A stretch of DNA of 13,417 nt. It comes from JAGXQV01 sp964527565 (GTDB lineage: Bacteria > Pseudomonadota > Gammaproteobacteria > Burkholderiales > Sulfuricellaceae). Where the stretch lies: assembly GCA_964527565.1 (NCBI GenBank), contig CAZGOY010000065.1, positions 1 through 13,417 on the forward strand, given 5' to 3'. Made by a program: the position numbers and the translations under genes. This document shows, in pieces, positions 1 through 4,273 of the stretch (position 1 is the first letter of the stretch; each line of letters begins with the position of its first letter). The notes under the pieces were generated by a model, which ran no database searches, had not been told where the DNA came from, and worked only from the letters and a program-made list of their open reading frames with translations.

Positions 1-63
1 CCTCTACATTCCAAAATTAAAATTTAGAGGCGACAACTAGTCTGACATAGGGGGCCCACGGCT
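1..63 (+). other. Possible CRISPR leader end or unassigned flank
   Basis: This stretch lies directly before the first repeat. It is A/T-rich at positions 7-24, unlike the GC-rich DNA around it, and begins and ends its first 30 bases with CCTCTA (1-6) and TAGAGG (25-30), an exact inverted repeat. The three bases before the last 32 nt (29-31) are GGC, not the AAC seen at the phage-repeat junctions, so this is probably not another phage end. Its position upstream of a correctly oriented I-E-like array and its AT-richness fit a leader. No cas gene is visible, and the window starts too late to decide. Confidence 0.3.
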
Positions 64-153
64 GTTTCCCCCGCGCTCGCGGGGATAGGCCCCCATACAG
101 GTAATTACGCCCGGCACGCATATAGTTTCCCCCGCGCTCGCGGGGATAGGCCG
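64..153 (+). CRISPR. CRISPR cluster 1: two I-E-type repeats, one 32-bp spacer
   Basis: Repeats lie at 64-92 and 125-153, with a 32-bp spacer at 93-124. The 29-bp repeat begins GTTTCCCCCGCGCTCGC and ends GGGGATAGGCC plus one base. CCCCGCG and CGCGGGG form a 7-bp stem with a tiny loop. The shape and the orientation (GTTTCCCC at the left, ATAGGCC at the right) match type I-E repeats such as those of E. coli, so the leader should be on the left. The second repeat ends in G where all others end in C. In type I-E the last repeat base is taken from the PAM of the acquired spacer, so the spacer starting at 154 may come from a different PAM. After 153 the array does not resume for 1153 bp. Confidence 0.93.
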
Positions 154-170
154 GCGAGGTCGGCACCACG

Positions 171-1160
171 GTGTTCGACCCGGCCCGCCTCAAGCTGATC
201 TACGACACCAACCTGCGCACCGCCCACGCAGCCGGGCAGTGGGCGCGCATCGACCGCAACCAGATCACGCACCCCTATATCCGCTACGTCACCCGGCGCG
301 ACGAGCGCGTGCGCCACAGCCATGCGGCCTGGGATAACGTCACCCTGCCGGTCGGCCATCCCTTCTGGCAAACCCACACCCCGCCCAACGGCTGGCGCTG
401 CCGCTGCCGCATCGTCTCGATGTCGCAGGCCGAATACGACAAGGGCCTGGCGCCCAACGGCCAGGCGCTCAAGACGGACGCACCGGAAATCGTCCTGGTC
501 GACTGGAAAGACCGCTGGGGCAACATCCGCCAGATACCCGCCGGCATCGACCCCGGCTGGGACTACAACCCCGGCATCGCCTCGCAACGCGCGCAAAACC
601 TGCAACGCATCGCGCAAGACAAGCTCGCAGCGGCGTCCGCGCCGATCCGCGAAGCGGCGCTCAAGGCGGGTTTTGGGGATAATGGCGGGATGACCAGCCT
701 GCCAACGATAGCCCAAATCGAATCCATGCCGGATGCGGAAGCGCGCGCGGCGGTTGCAGCGGTATTGAATAGCGCGGAGTTTTCCGCATTTGCCGCCGGA
801 GTGGGGCGTGGCGCTTATCCCGTAGCGGTGGCATCCACGGAAATGCAGGAAGCGCTGGGTGTGCCGGTGAAAGCTGTCTGGCTGTCGGCGGATGATCGTG
901 ATAAGCAAGTCAGCAAGGACAATGAGGAAGGCCGGCGCAGATATGTGCTGGTGCAACGCATGATCGACGCCGGATGGATCGTCAAATACCGCGACAACGC
1001 GGTTTCCATCTATGAAGAGGACGGGGAGTGGTATCAGGCCGCCATCCGTGCCACTAAAGCCGGAGACGAGTTATATTTGAAATCGCTGCGGCGCGCGGAA
1101 GCCGGACAATTGGCTCGCGACATAAAACGGGGAACGGTAATACAGGAAGGGAAGAAGTAG
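171..1160 (+). CDS. MuF-type phage head morphogenesis protein with C-terminal PBECR-like nuclease domain (5' end missing)
   Basis: The product is the C-terminal part of a phage minor head protein of the Mu gpF/SPP1 gp7 family, which helps build the capsid near the portal. The MuF core spans about residues 5-90: YDTNLRTAHAAGQW, HPFWQTHTPPNGW and the CRCRI signature at 77-81. From about 215 a second domain begins (GAYPVAVASTEMQEALG, later GEWYQAAIRATKAGDELYL at 286-303). This matches the BECR-fold nuclease-like domains (PBECR) fused to many MuF proteins and thought to be toxins delivered with the virion. The frame is open from 150 and continues upstream of the GTG at 171 (EVGTTVFDP). A TAG in the repeat (147-149) closes it. 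The true N-terminus, usually 100 residues or more, is absent, so this is a fragment. The MuF assignment is firm; toxin activity is inferred. Confidence 0.82.
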   Translation: MFDPARLKLIYDTNLRTAHAAGQWARIDRNQITHPYIRYVTRRDERVRHSHAAWDNVTLPVGHPFWQTHTPPNGWRCRCRIVSMSQAEYDKGLAPNGQALKTDAPEIVLVDWKDRWGNIRQIPAGIDPGWDYNPGIASQRAQNLQRIAQDKLAAASAPIREAALKAGFGDNGGMTSLPTIAQIESMPDAEARAAVAAVLNSAEFSAFAAGVGRGAYPVAVASTEMQEALGVPVKAVWLSADDRDKQVSKDNEEGRRRYVLVQRMIDAGWIVKYRDNAVSIYEEDGEWYQAAIRATKAGDELYLKSLRRAEAGQLARDIKRGTVIQEGKK

Positions 1161-1279
1161 CGCGGACTGAGCTGGCGATCCGCTCACGGCCCCGAAGGGA
1201 ACCCGGCACGCCGTTATGGGCATCCGCGCTTGGGCCAAGTATAGAGCAAACAACGCGCACTGAAAAGGAGAAACAAATC

Positions 1280-1306
1280 ATGGCCGCCCCCCTCACCCTC
1301 ACCGTC
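1280..1306 (+). pseudogene. Start of a second phage gene, cut off by the CRISPR repeat
   Basis: AAGGAG at 1265-1270 precedes an ATG at 1280 and nine codons reading MAAPLTLTV before the sequence changes to CRISPR repeat at 1307. The frame stays open through the repeat and ends at a TGA at 1364-1366 in the next spacer, so it would make only a 28-residue chimera. In Mu-like phages the gene after MuF encodes gpG or the head protease; nine codons are too few to choose. It is listed because it shows the phage operon was interrupted rather than complete. Confidence 0.45.
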
Positions 1307-1518
1307 GTTTCCCCCGCGCTCGCGGGGATAGGCCCCACGAGAAAAAGGAGCAAGAAAAATGTATGAAGTTTCCCCCGCGCTCGCGGGGATAGGCCCGCGC
1401 TGCAAGTGCGCGGTGATTTCTTCCGCCGGTTTCCCCCGCGCTCGCGGGGATAGGCCCGTCGGCCCCAGCCCGGCTATGGCCACAGTGACGTTTCCCCCGC
1501 GCTCGCGGGGATAGGCCC
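1307..1518 (+). CRISPR. CRISPR cluster 2: four repeats, three 32-bp spacers
   Basis: Identical 29-bp repeats lie at 1307-1335, 1368-1396, 1429-1457 and 1490-1518, each starting exactly 61 bp after the previous one. All four end in C. Spacers are 1336-1367, 1397-1428 and 1458-1489. The first spacer contains AAGGAG and an ATG in good spacing, so it looks taken from the start of a phage gene. The other two have open coding frames on at least one strand. None of the three matches another part of this window that I could see. The array is flanked by phage DNA on both sides. Confidence 0.96.
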
Positions 1519-1577
1519 TGATCGTTGATTGATAAATCGAATCAGGTGCCAGATTACGGGGCGGGACGGAAAAGGTA

Positions 1578-1595
1578 TTTTAACTTGGGTTAAAA
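1578..1595. promoter_or_regulatory. A/T-rich dyad in phage fragment B
   Basis: TTTTAAC and GTTAAAA form an exact 7-bp inverted repeat around TTGG. It lies beyond the terminator of the 77-residue gene, in a stretch without an open frame. It could be a binding site for a phage repressor or transposase, or part of a promoter region for unseen genes. Nothing in the window decides this. Confidence 0.25.
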
Positions 1596-1607
1596 ATTAC
1601 GGCGGGC

Positions 1608-1632
1608 AACAAAAAGCCGCCCGCAGGCGGCT
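1608..1632 (-). terminator. Intrinsic terminator after the phage B genes
   Basis: Read on the minus strand, AGCCGCC and GGCGGCT pair around a 4-base loop (TGCG) and are followed by TTTTGTTG. It starts about 20 bp after the stop of the 77-residue gene, the right place to end the phage B transcript. Confidence 0.85.
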
Positions 1633-1652
1633 CGGGGTAAGCGGGAAGCAGG

Positions 1653-1886
1653 TCAGGCCGCCTTGCGCGGCTTGTTCAGCAGGGCGTCGACGTCGTAGCC
1701 GTCCAGGCCGATGTCGGCCAGGGCAACGCCCCAGGCCACGGCATTACCCTTGATGCGCGTCAGCGCCTGATAGGCCAGCAGGCCGTCCGTTTCGCCGGCG
1801 TGCGTCTCGCCTTCGTCCTTCAGCAACTGCACCACCGATGCCAGGCAGATGACCGCACCGGCTACCTTGTTGTCACTCTGGCTCAT
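1653..1886 (-). CDS. Small phage protein of unknown function (77 aa)
   Basis: This 77-residue product begins at an ATG with a GAGGGA ribosome-binding site about 8 nt upstream. It overlaps the end of the MuF-like gene by 14 bp, so the two are translationally linked. No named family is recognised. Its second half (residues about 32-77: GETDGLLAYQAL, ADIGLDGYDVDALL, ending KPRKAA) resembles the 56-residue product at 3628-3798 in phage fragment C (FADGKRFAYYDML, AKIGMTDFDPDRELL, ending YKKAA). Both are the last gene before a terminator. It has no signal peptide or membrane segment. Placement after a MuF gene would suit an immunity protein or a small conserved phage protein; this is inference only. 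Confidence 0.7.
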   Translation of the reverse strand: MSQSDNKVAGAVICLASVVQLLKDEGETHAGETDGLLAYQALTRIKGNAVAWGVALADIGLDGYDVDALLNKPRKAA

Positions 1887-2448
1887 TTTGATATCCCTCG
1901 ATCACGGCAATCTGTTCGTTGGCGTCCGCCACTTCGCCGCGCCATTTGCGCAGCAGCCCCTCTCGGTACTGTGGCGGGCGTTCTTCCCAGCCTTCGCAAA
2001 AAAACGCGGGGTTGGCGATCTTTTCCAGGTGTTCCTGGGCGCGGGCCTGTTGCGAGGCTAGAGCCTTGCGCAGTTGAACGGGGCCGTAATTCGGCAACTG
2101 TTTCAGCAGCCCGGCCTGCCGTCCGCCGACCTTGGCGGCCTTGTAAGCATCGCTCCCCATCGCTTTCAGTTTATCACTTTTTCTTGCTGGCATTTCAAGC
2201 GCCTGCGCCACTGTTTTTCCCTGCGCCATGTCGCGTTTTGTCGGGTTGAGGCGCAACTCCTCCTCGCTGAACGGCTTGCGCCCCGGCGTTGCCACAGACC
2301 ACGAATCCATGTAGGGCAGCGCCACGCAACCGCAGTTGATGGTTTCCGACGCGGGCGCCTTGGGATCGTGGGGGTGCATGAGCTTGACCGGGCCGTTTTT
2401 GCCCCAGATGACGAACGGCTCGGACTTGTCCTTGATCTGCCCGTCGGC
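1873..2448 (-). CDS. MuF-like phage minor head protein, C-terminal part (5' end missing)
   Basis: This is the distal 191 residues of a phage head-morphogenesis protein. The frame is open from the repeat junction at 2448 (ADGQIKDKSEPFVIWGKNG) to a stop at 1873-1875. The first possible ATG is at 2379. The signature is the segment HPHDPKAPASETINCGC followed by VALPYM, the Cys-containing end of the MuF/gp7 core (compare CRCR in fragment A). The remaining 130 or so residues are charged and probably helical (QQARAQEHLEKIANP, REGLLRKWRGEVADANEQ) and do not look like a BECR nuclease. The N-terminal part of the gene lies outside the fragment, so no functional protein is expected. The 77-residue gene overlaps its 3' end. 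Confidence 0.75.
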   Translation of the reverse strand, partial: ADGQIKDKSEPFVIWGKNGPVKLMHPHDPKAPASETINCGCVALPYMDSWSVATPGRKPFSEEELRLNPTKRDMAQGKTVAQALEMPARKSDKLKAMGSDAYKAAKVGGRQAGLLKQLPNYGPVQLRKALASQQARAQEHLEKIANPAFFCEGWEERPPQYREGLLRKWRGEVADANEQIAVIEGYQNEPE

Positions 2449-2538
2449 GTTTCCCCCGCGCTCGCGGGGATAGGCCCGAGGTAGGAAACGAACGTGGAAT
2501 CCAGCGGCGGTTTCCCCCGCGCTCGCGGGGATAGGCCC
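2449..2538 (+). CRISPR. CRISPR cluster 3: two repeats, one 32-bp spacer
   Basis: Repeats at 2449-2477 and 2510-2538 are identical to the consensus and end in C. The spacer is 2478-2509. The 61-bp period is kept. Phage fragment B joins on the left at 2448 and phage fragment C on the right at 2539. Confidence 0.94.
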
Positions 2539-3189
2539 GGCGGGCGTTTCATCGAGCCGCCGGACGACGGCATCGACCCCAGGACCGGCGCCCCGCGCGG
2601 CATCGACAAGGGCTTCGCCTACATGCCCGGCGACAGCGTGACCGCCGATCTGCGCAAGACCCTGGAGGCAGGCGCCGCCAAACTGCCCGCCCCGCTGGCG
2701 GCGGCGCTCAAGGCGGATTTGGCGAAGATCGCGGATAATGCGGGGATGGAAAATAAAATCCTGCCCAATCTGGATGCCCGCGCCAAAACATTGCTGGCGG
2801 CTGGGGTGCCCAGCAGCGAAGCGCTGTTGTCCGGCCTGTGGTCAAACGAATCCGCCTATGCCGCGCACCTTGCCAAACGTGTCAAACTGAGCGACGTCAC
2901 GGGAGCCGAGGATTACGCAACGCGCACGTTCGCGGTACTGAAAAACGCCGAGGCGGCCATGGTCGCCGAGCCGCTTGACGGGCGTGCCTTATCGGCAAAA
3001 TTCCAGTTGCCGGATGGCAATTGGGTGGTTATATTGGGGGAAGGAGGCGTGATTATTACCTCGTATCCCTTCGACCCCCTGAAGCCGGGTTTCGAGGAAA
3101 ATCACCAACGATTCGGAGACAGCGTTTATGAACAGACTCTCAGCGCGGCAGATCGAGCGCTACTTGCAGGAATATTCGCTCGGTATTGA
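2539..3189 (+). CDS. MuF-type phage protein, C-terminal part with a candidate toxin tip (5' end missing)
   Basis: The 216 residues visible begin at the junction (GGRFIEPPDDGIDPRTGAP). RGIDKGFAYMPGDS parallels AGIDPGWDYNPG, residues 125-135 in the MuF protein of fragment A, so the MuF Cys core lies just upstream and is missing. The frame stays open through the repeat back to a GTG at 2494, but those residues come from CRISPR DNA. From about 3000 the chain reads FQLPDGNWVVILGEGGVIIT then SYPFDP, a strand-rich pattern that resembles small BECR or RelE-like toxin domains. I do not recognise a named family. The last 62 bp overlap the next gene, which often means a toxin-immunity pair. The MuF link is fairly sure; the toxin reading is tentative. 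Confidence 0.65.
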   Translation, partial: GGRFIEPPDDGIDPRTGAPRGIDKGFAYMPGDSVTADLRKTLEAGAAKLPAPLAAALKADLAKIADNAGMENKILPNLDARAKTLLAAGVPSSEALLSGLWSNESAYAAHLAKRVKLSDVTGAEDYATRTFAVLKNAEAAMVAEPLDGRALSAKFQLPDGNWVVILGEGGVIITSYPFDPLKPGFEENHQRFGDSVYEQTLSAADRALLAGIFARY

Positions 3190-3412
3190 CGGTTGGGCGC
3201 CGGGCATCGGCGATACCGACCAGGTGTACGGCGCCCGGCGCCTGTTGCAGGACGCGGCGTTGACGCCCGCCCAAGAGCGCCTGCTGGCCGGCATTGACGC
3301 CCGCGCCGCCGCGCTATGGGCTACCCACCGCGAGAGCCCGGATTATGACGCGCTGATGTTGCGCGACATCGTTGCGCTGGGTGACGCCCCGGTCATCCGG
3401 AAAGCCGCCTGA
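3128..3412 (+). CDS. Unknown 94-residue protein overlapping the MuF tail; possible immunity protein
   Basis: The start is an ATG at 3128 with GGAG at 3115-3118, inside the end of the MuF-type gene in another frame. The product is 94 residues, soluble, probably helical and acidic in places (RQIERYLQEYSLGIDGW, DYDALMLRDIVALGD), and ends VIRKAA. No family is recognised. MuF proteins with toxin-like tips are commonly followed by small immunity genes, and the 62-bp overlap suggests tight coupling, so immunity is the best guess. It is complete, unlike its upstream neighbour. An ordinary phage structural or assembly protein is the alternative. Confidence 0.65.
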   Translation: MNRLSARQIERYLQEYSLGIDGWAPGIGDTDQVYGARRLLQDAALTPAQERLLAGIDARAAALWATHRESPDYDALMLRDIVALGDAPVIRKAA

Positions 3413-3413
3413 C

Positions 3414-3600
3414 ATGACCACCGTCGTCGAAATCGAATTTCAAAACGCCGACGTGCTGGCCGCTTTCAACCGCCTGCTGCAAGCCGGGGCAGAGCCCGCC
3501 CCGTTGCTCAAAAGCATCGGCGAGCGGGTGAGCGAAACCTCCAAGCGCCGCTTCGACGGCGGCAAGTGGAAGCCCAATTCGCAGGCGGTCTATCTCAACC
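3414..3600 (+). pseudogene. Truncated gpG-like phage virion morphogenesis gene
   Basis: The ATG at 3414 follows the previous stop by one base. About 60 residues (VEIEFQNADVLAAFNRLLQ, GAEPAPLLKSIGERVSETS, KRRFDGGKWKPNS) match the N-terminal part of Mu gpG-type virion morphogenesis proteins, which are usually about 150 residues. Near 3590-3610 the gpG-like character stops. The frame runs on to 3827 only as an arginine-rich shadow of the next gene. This looks like an internal deletion fusing gpG to a gene further down the operon. The exact breakpoint cannot be placed from the sequence alone. Confidence 0.6.
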
Positions 3601-3627
3601 TGCCCTGGGTGAAGGCCGATTTGTGCC

Positions 3628-3798
3628 GTGAACGAAACCGGCAATTTCGCCGACGGCAAACGGTTCGCTTATTACGACATGCTTTCCGTTGCCGTCGAAC
3701 AGGCCGGGCTGCTGGGCATCCCGACAGCGAAGATCGGCATGACGGATTTCGACCCCGACCGGGAACTGCTTACCGCGCCCTACAAGAAAGCCGCCTGA
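3628..3798 (+). CDS. Small phage protein (56 aa) related to the 77-aa product of fragment B
   Basis: A GTG at 3628 opens a 56-residue frame (NETGNFADGKRFAYYDML, AKIGMTDFDPDRELL, ending YKKAA) after an in-frame stop at 3610. A weak AAGG lies 12 nt upstream. The sequence resembles residues about 32-77 of the protein at 1653-1886 but lacks that protein's first 25-30 residues. It therefore may be the remaining 3' end of a gene whose start was lost in the deletion that truncated gpG. The function is unknown. A terminator-like hairpin follows 16 bp after the stop. Confidence 0.5.
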   Translation: MNETGNFADGKRFAYYDMLSVAVEQAGLLGIPTAKIGMTDFDPDRELLTAPYKKAA

Positions 3799-3814
3799 CC
3801 CTTCCCCGCCTGAG

Positions 3815-3834
3815 CGCTCAACGTTGAGCGTTTT
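3815..3834 (+). terminator. Intrinsic terminator of phage fragment C
   Basis: CGCTCAAC and GTTGAGCG form a perfect 16-bp palindrome (3815-3830) followed by TTTT. It lies just after the 56-residue gene. Its right half is inside the presumed protospacer 3823-3854. Confidence 0.6.
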
Positions 3835-3835
3835 C

Positions 3836-3855
3836 CCCTCCCGCGCGCGGGAGGG
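3836..3855. repeat. Perfect 20-bp palindrome at the phage-repeat junction
   Basis: CCCTCCCGCG and CGCGGGAGGG pair exactly. The last base (3855) is the first base of the degenerate CRISPR repeat, whose opening GTTT also gives the hairpin a short T tract. It could be a second phage terminator whose natural T run coincided with the repeat start. It is listed as a palindrome because the join makes the original context unknown. Confidence 0.7.
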
Positions 3856-3883
3856 TTTCCCCCGCACCCGCGAGGATAGGCCC
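3855..3883 (+). CRISPR. Degenerate terminal CRISPR repeat
   Basis: The sequence matches the consensus at 26 of 29 positions. The three changes (A for G, C for T, A for G) are all in the stem-loop region, leaving a stem with one mismatch. Mutated last repeats are typical of the leader-distal end of an array, which agrees with the inferred left-to-right orientation. No further repeat follows, and unrelated chromosomal sequence begins at 3884. Confidence 0.85.
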
Positions 3884-3946
3884 TTACACCGTCCCATGAA
3901 AACCGGCTCCGCACCCCTCAAGCCGAACATGAGCCGTCAAGAAAAT

Positions 3947-3975
3947 TTGCACGCCGTAAACATTATGTTTATTAT
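3947..3975 (+). promoter_or_regulatory. higBA promoter with 15-bp dyad operator
   Basis: TTGCAC (3947-3952) and TATTAT (3970-3975) are separated by 17 bp, a plausible sigma-70 promoter. Between and partly over the -10 lies the perfect dyad TAAACAT-T-ATGTTTA (3957-3971), the kind of site bound by HigA-type antitoxins to repress their own operon. The predicted transcription start is about at the GTG start codon (3982), so the toxin message may be leaderless. Confidence 0.6.
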
Positions 3976-3981
3976 CGATGC

Positions 3982-4263
3982 GTGATTCAAACATTCGCCA
4001 ACACTGAAACCGAAGGATTTTTCGTTACAGGTAAATCGTGTCGTTTGCCTTCGGAAATTCTCAAGCGTGCAGCCATGCGTCTCAATCAGTTGCATGCCGC
4101 TACGGAGTTGAATGATCTGCGTTTACCGCCCTCCAATCACTTGGAGGCGCTTTCAGGAAATCGCGCTGGTCAATGGAGCATACGCATAAACCAACAGTGG
4201 CGCGTCTGTTTCAAGTTTGAAAGCGGTGACGCATTTAACGTGGAAATAGTGGACTACCACTAG
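3982..4263 (+). CDS. higB: HigB-family toxin of a type II toxin-antitoxin system
   Basis: This 93-residue protein belongs to the RelE-superfamily HigB/GraT group, ribosome-dependent mRNA interferases neutralised by HigA. Family features in order are an N-terminal F-ANTETEGFFVTGKS segment, RLNQLHAATELNDLRLPPSN, then GNRAGQWSIRINQQWRVCF and the C-terminal VEIVDYH. Length and ends are normal. The start is a GTG eight nucleotides after the -10 hexamer, with no Shine-Dalgarno. The antitoxin gene follows after 10 bp in the toxin-first order usual for HigBA. Base composition is clearly more A/T-rich than the genes downstream, which suggests recent transfer. It sits about 100 bp after the last CRISPR repeat. 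Confidence 0.93.
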   Translation: MIQTFANTETEGFFVTGKSCRLPSEILKRAAMRLNQLHAATELNDLRLPPSNHLEALSGNRAGQWSIRINQQWRVCFKFESGDAFNVEIVDYH

Positions 4264-4273
4264 GGGTAACAAC

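Larger units (their letters stand above)
154..1306 (+). mobile_element. Phage fragment A (Mu-like head genes) inside the array
   Basis: This is 1153 bp of phage DNA sitting where a 32-bp spacer is expected. It holds most of a MuF-family gene (to 1160), 119 bp without a convincing gene, and the Shine-Dalgarno and first codons of another gene (AAGGAG at 1265-1270, ATG at 1280, reading MAAPLTLTV) that is cut off by the repeat at 1307. Its last 32 bp (1275-1306) are preceded by AAC, so they look like a protospacer joined to the repeat. Its first 32 bp (154-185) would likewise be a spacer sequence. That the phage is Mu-like follows from the MuF gene. Confidence 0.7.
1519..2448 (-). mobile_element. 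Phage fragment B (MuF-like tail of a head operon, reversed) inside the array
   Basis: This is 930 bp of phage DNA read on the minus strand between repeats ending at 1518 and starting at 2449. In reading order it holds the distal part of a MuF-like gene (2448-1873), a 77-residue gene (1886-1653), an intrinsic terminator (1632-1608) and about 90 bp of non-coding sequence with an A/T-rich dyad at 1578-1595. The 32 bp at 2417-2448 are preceded by AAC (2414-2416), as at the other two phage-to-repeat joins. It is clearly a different phage from fragments A and C, because the MuF sequences differ. Confidence 0.65.
2539..3854 (+). mobile_element. Phage fragment C (MuF tail, gpG fragment and small genes) inside the array
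   Basis: This is 1316 bp of phage DNA between the repeat ending at 2538 and the degenerate repeat at 3855. It holds the distal part of a MuF-type gene, an overlapping 94-residue gene, a truncated gpG-like gene, a 56-residue gene and two palindromes, at least the first of which is terminator-like. Its last 32 bp (3823-3854) are preceded by AAC (3820-3822). Genes run rightwards, as in fragment A. The MuF sequence differs from those in A and B. Confidence 0.68.

Noticed and set aside
1214..1483. Minus-strand frames rich in PIPASAGET and SPRARGKP peptides.
   Set aside because: These are translations of the CRISPR repeats, not genes.
2494..2538. Open frame through the repeat into the MuF-type gene of fragment C, starting at a GTG in the spacer.
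   Set aside because: The first 15 residues are translated CRISPR DNA; a designed fusion is unlikely and the phage part has its own lost start.
3600..3827. Continuation of the gpG-like frame to 3827.
   Set aside because: Arginine-rich, with no similarity to gpG, and overlaps the better-supported 56-residue frame.
64..3883. Long inserts formed by Cas1-Cas2 acquiring kilobase DNA directly.
   Set aside because: Direct capture would place the PAM side at the left end of each insert; instead AAC lies 32 bp from the right end, which fits spacer/protospacer identity better.
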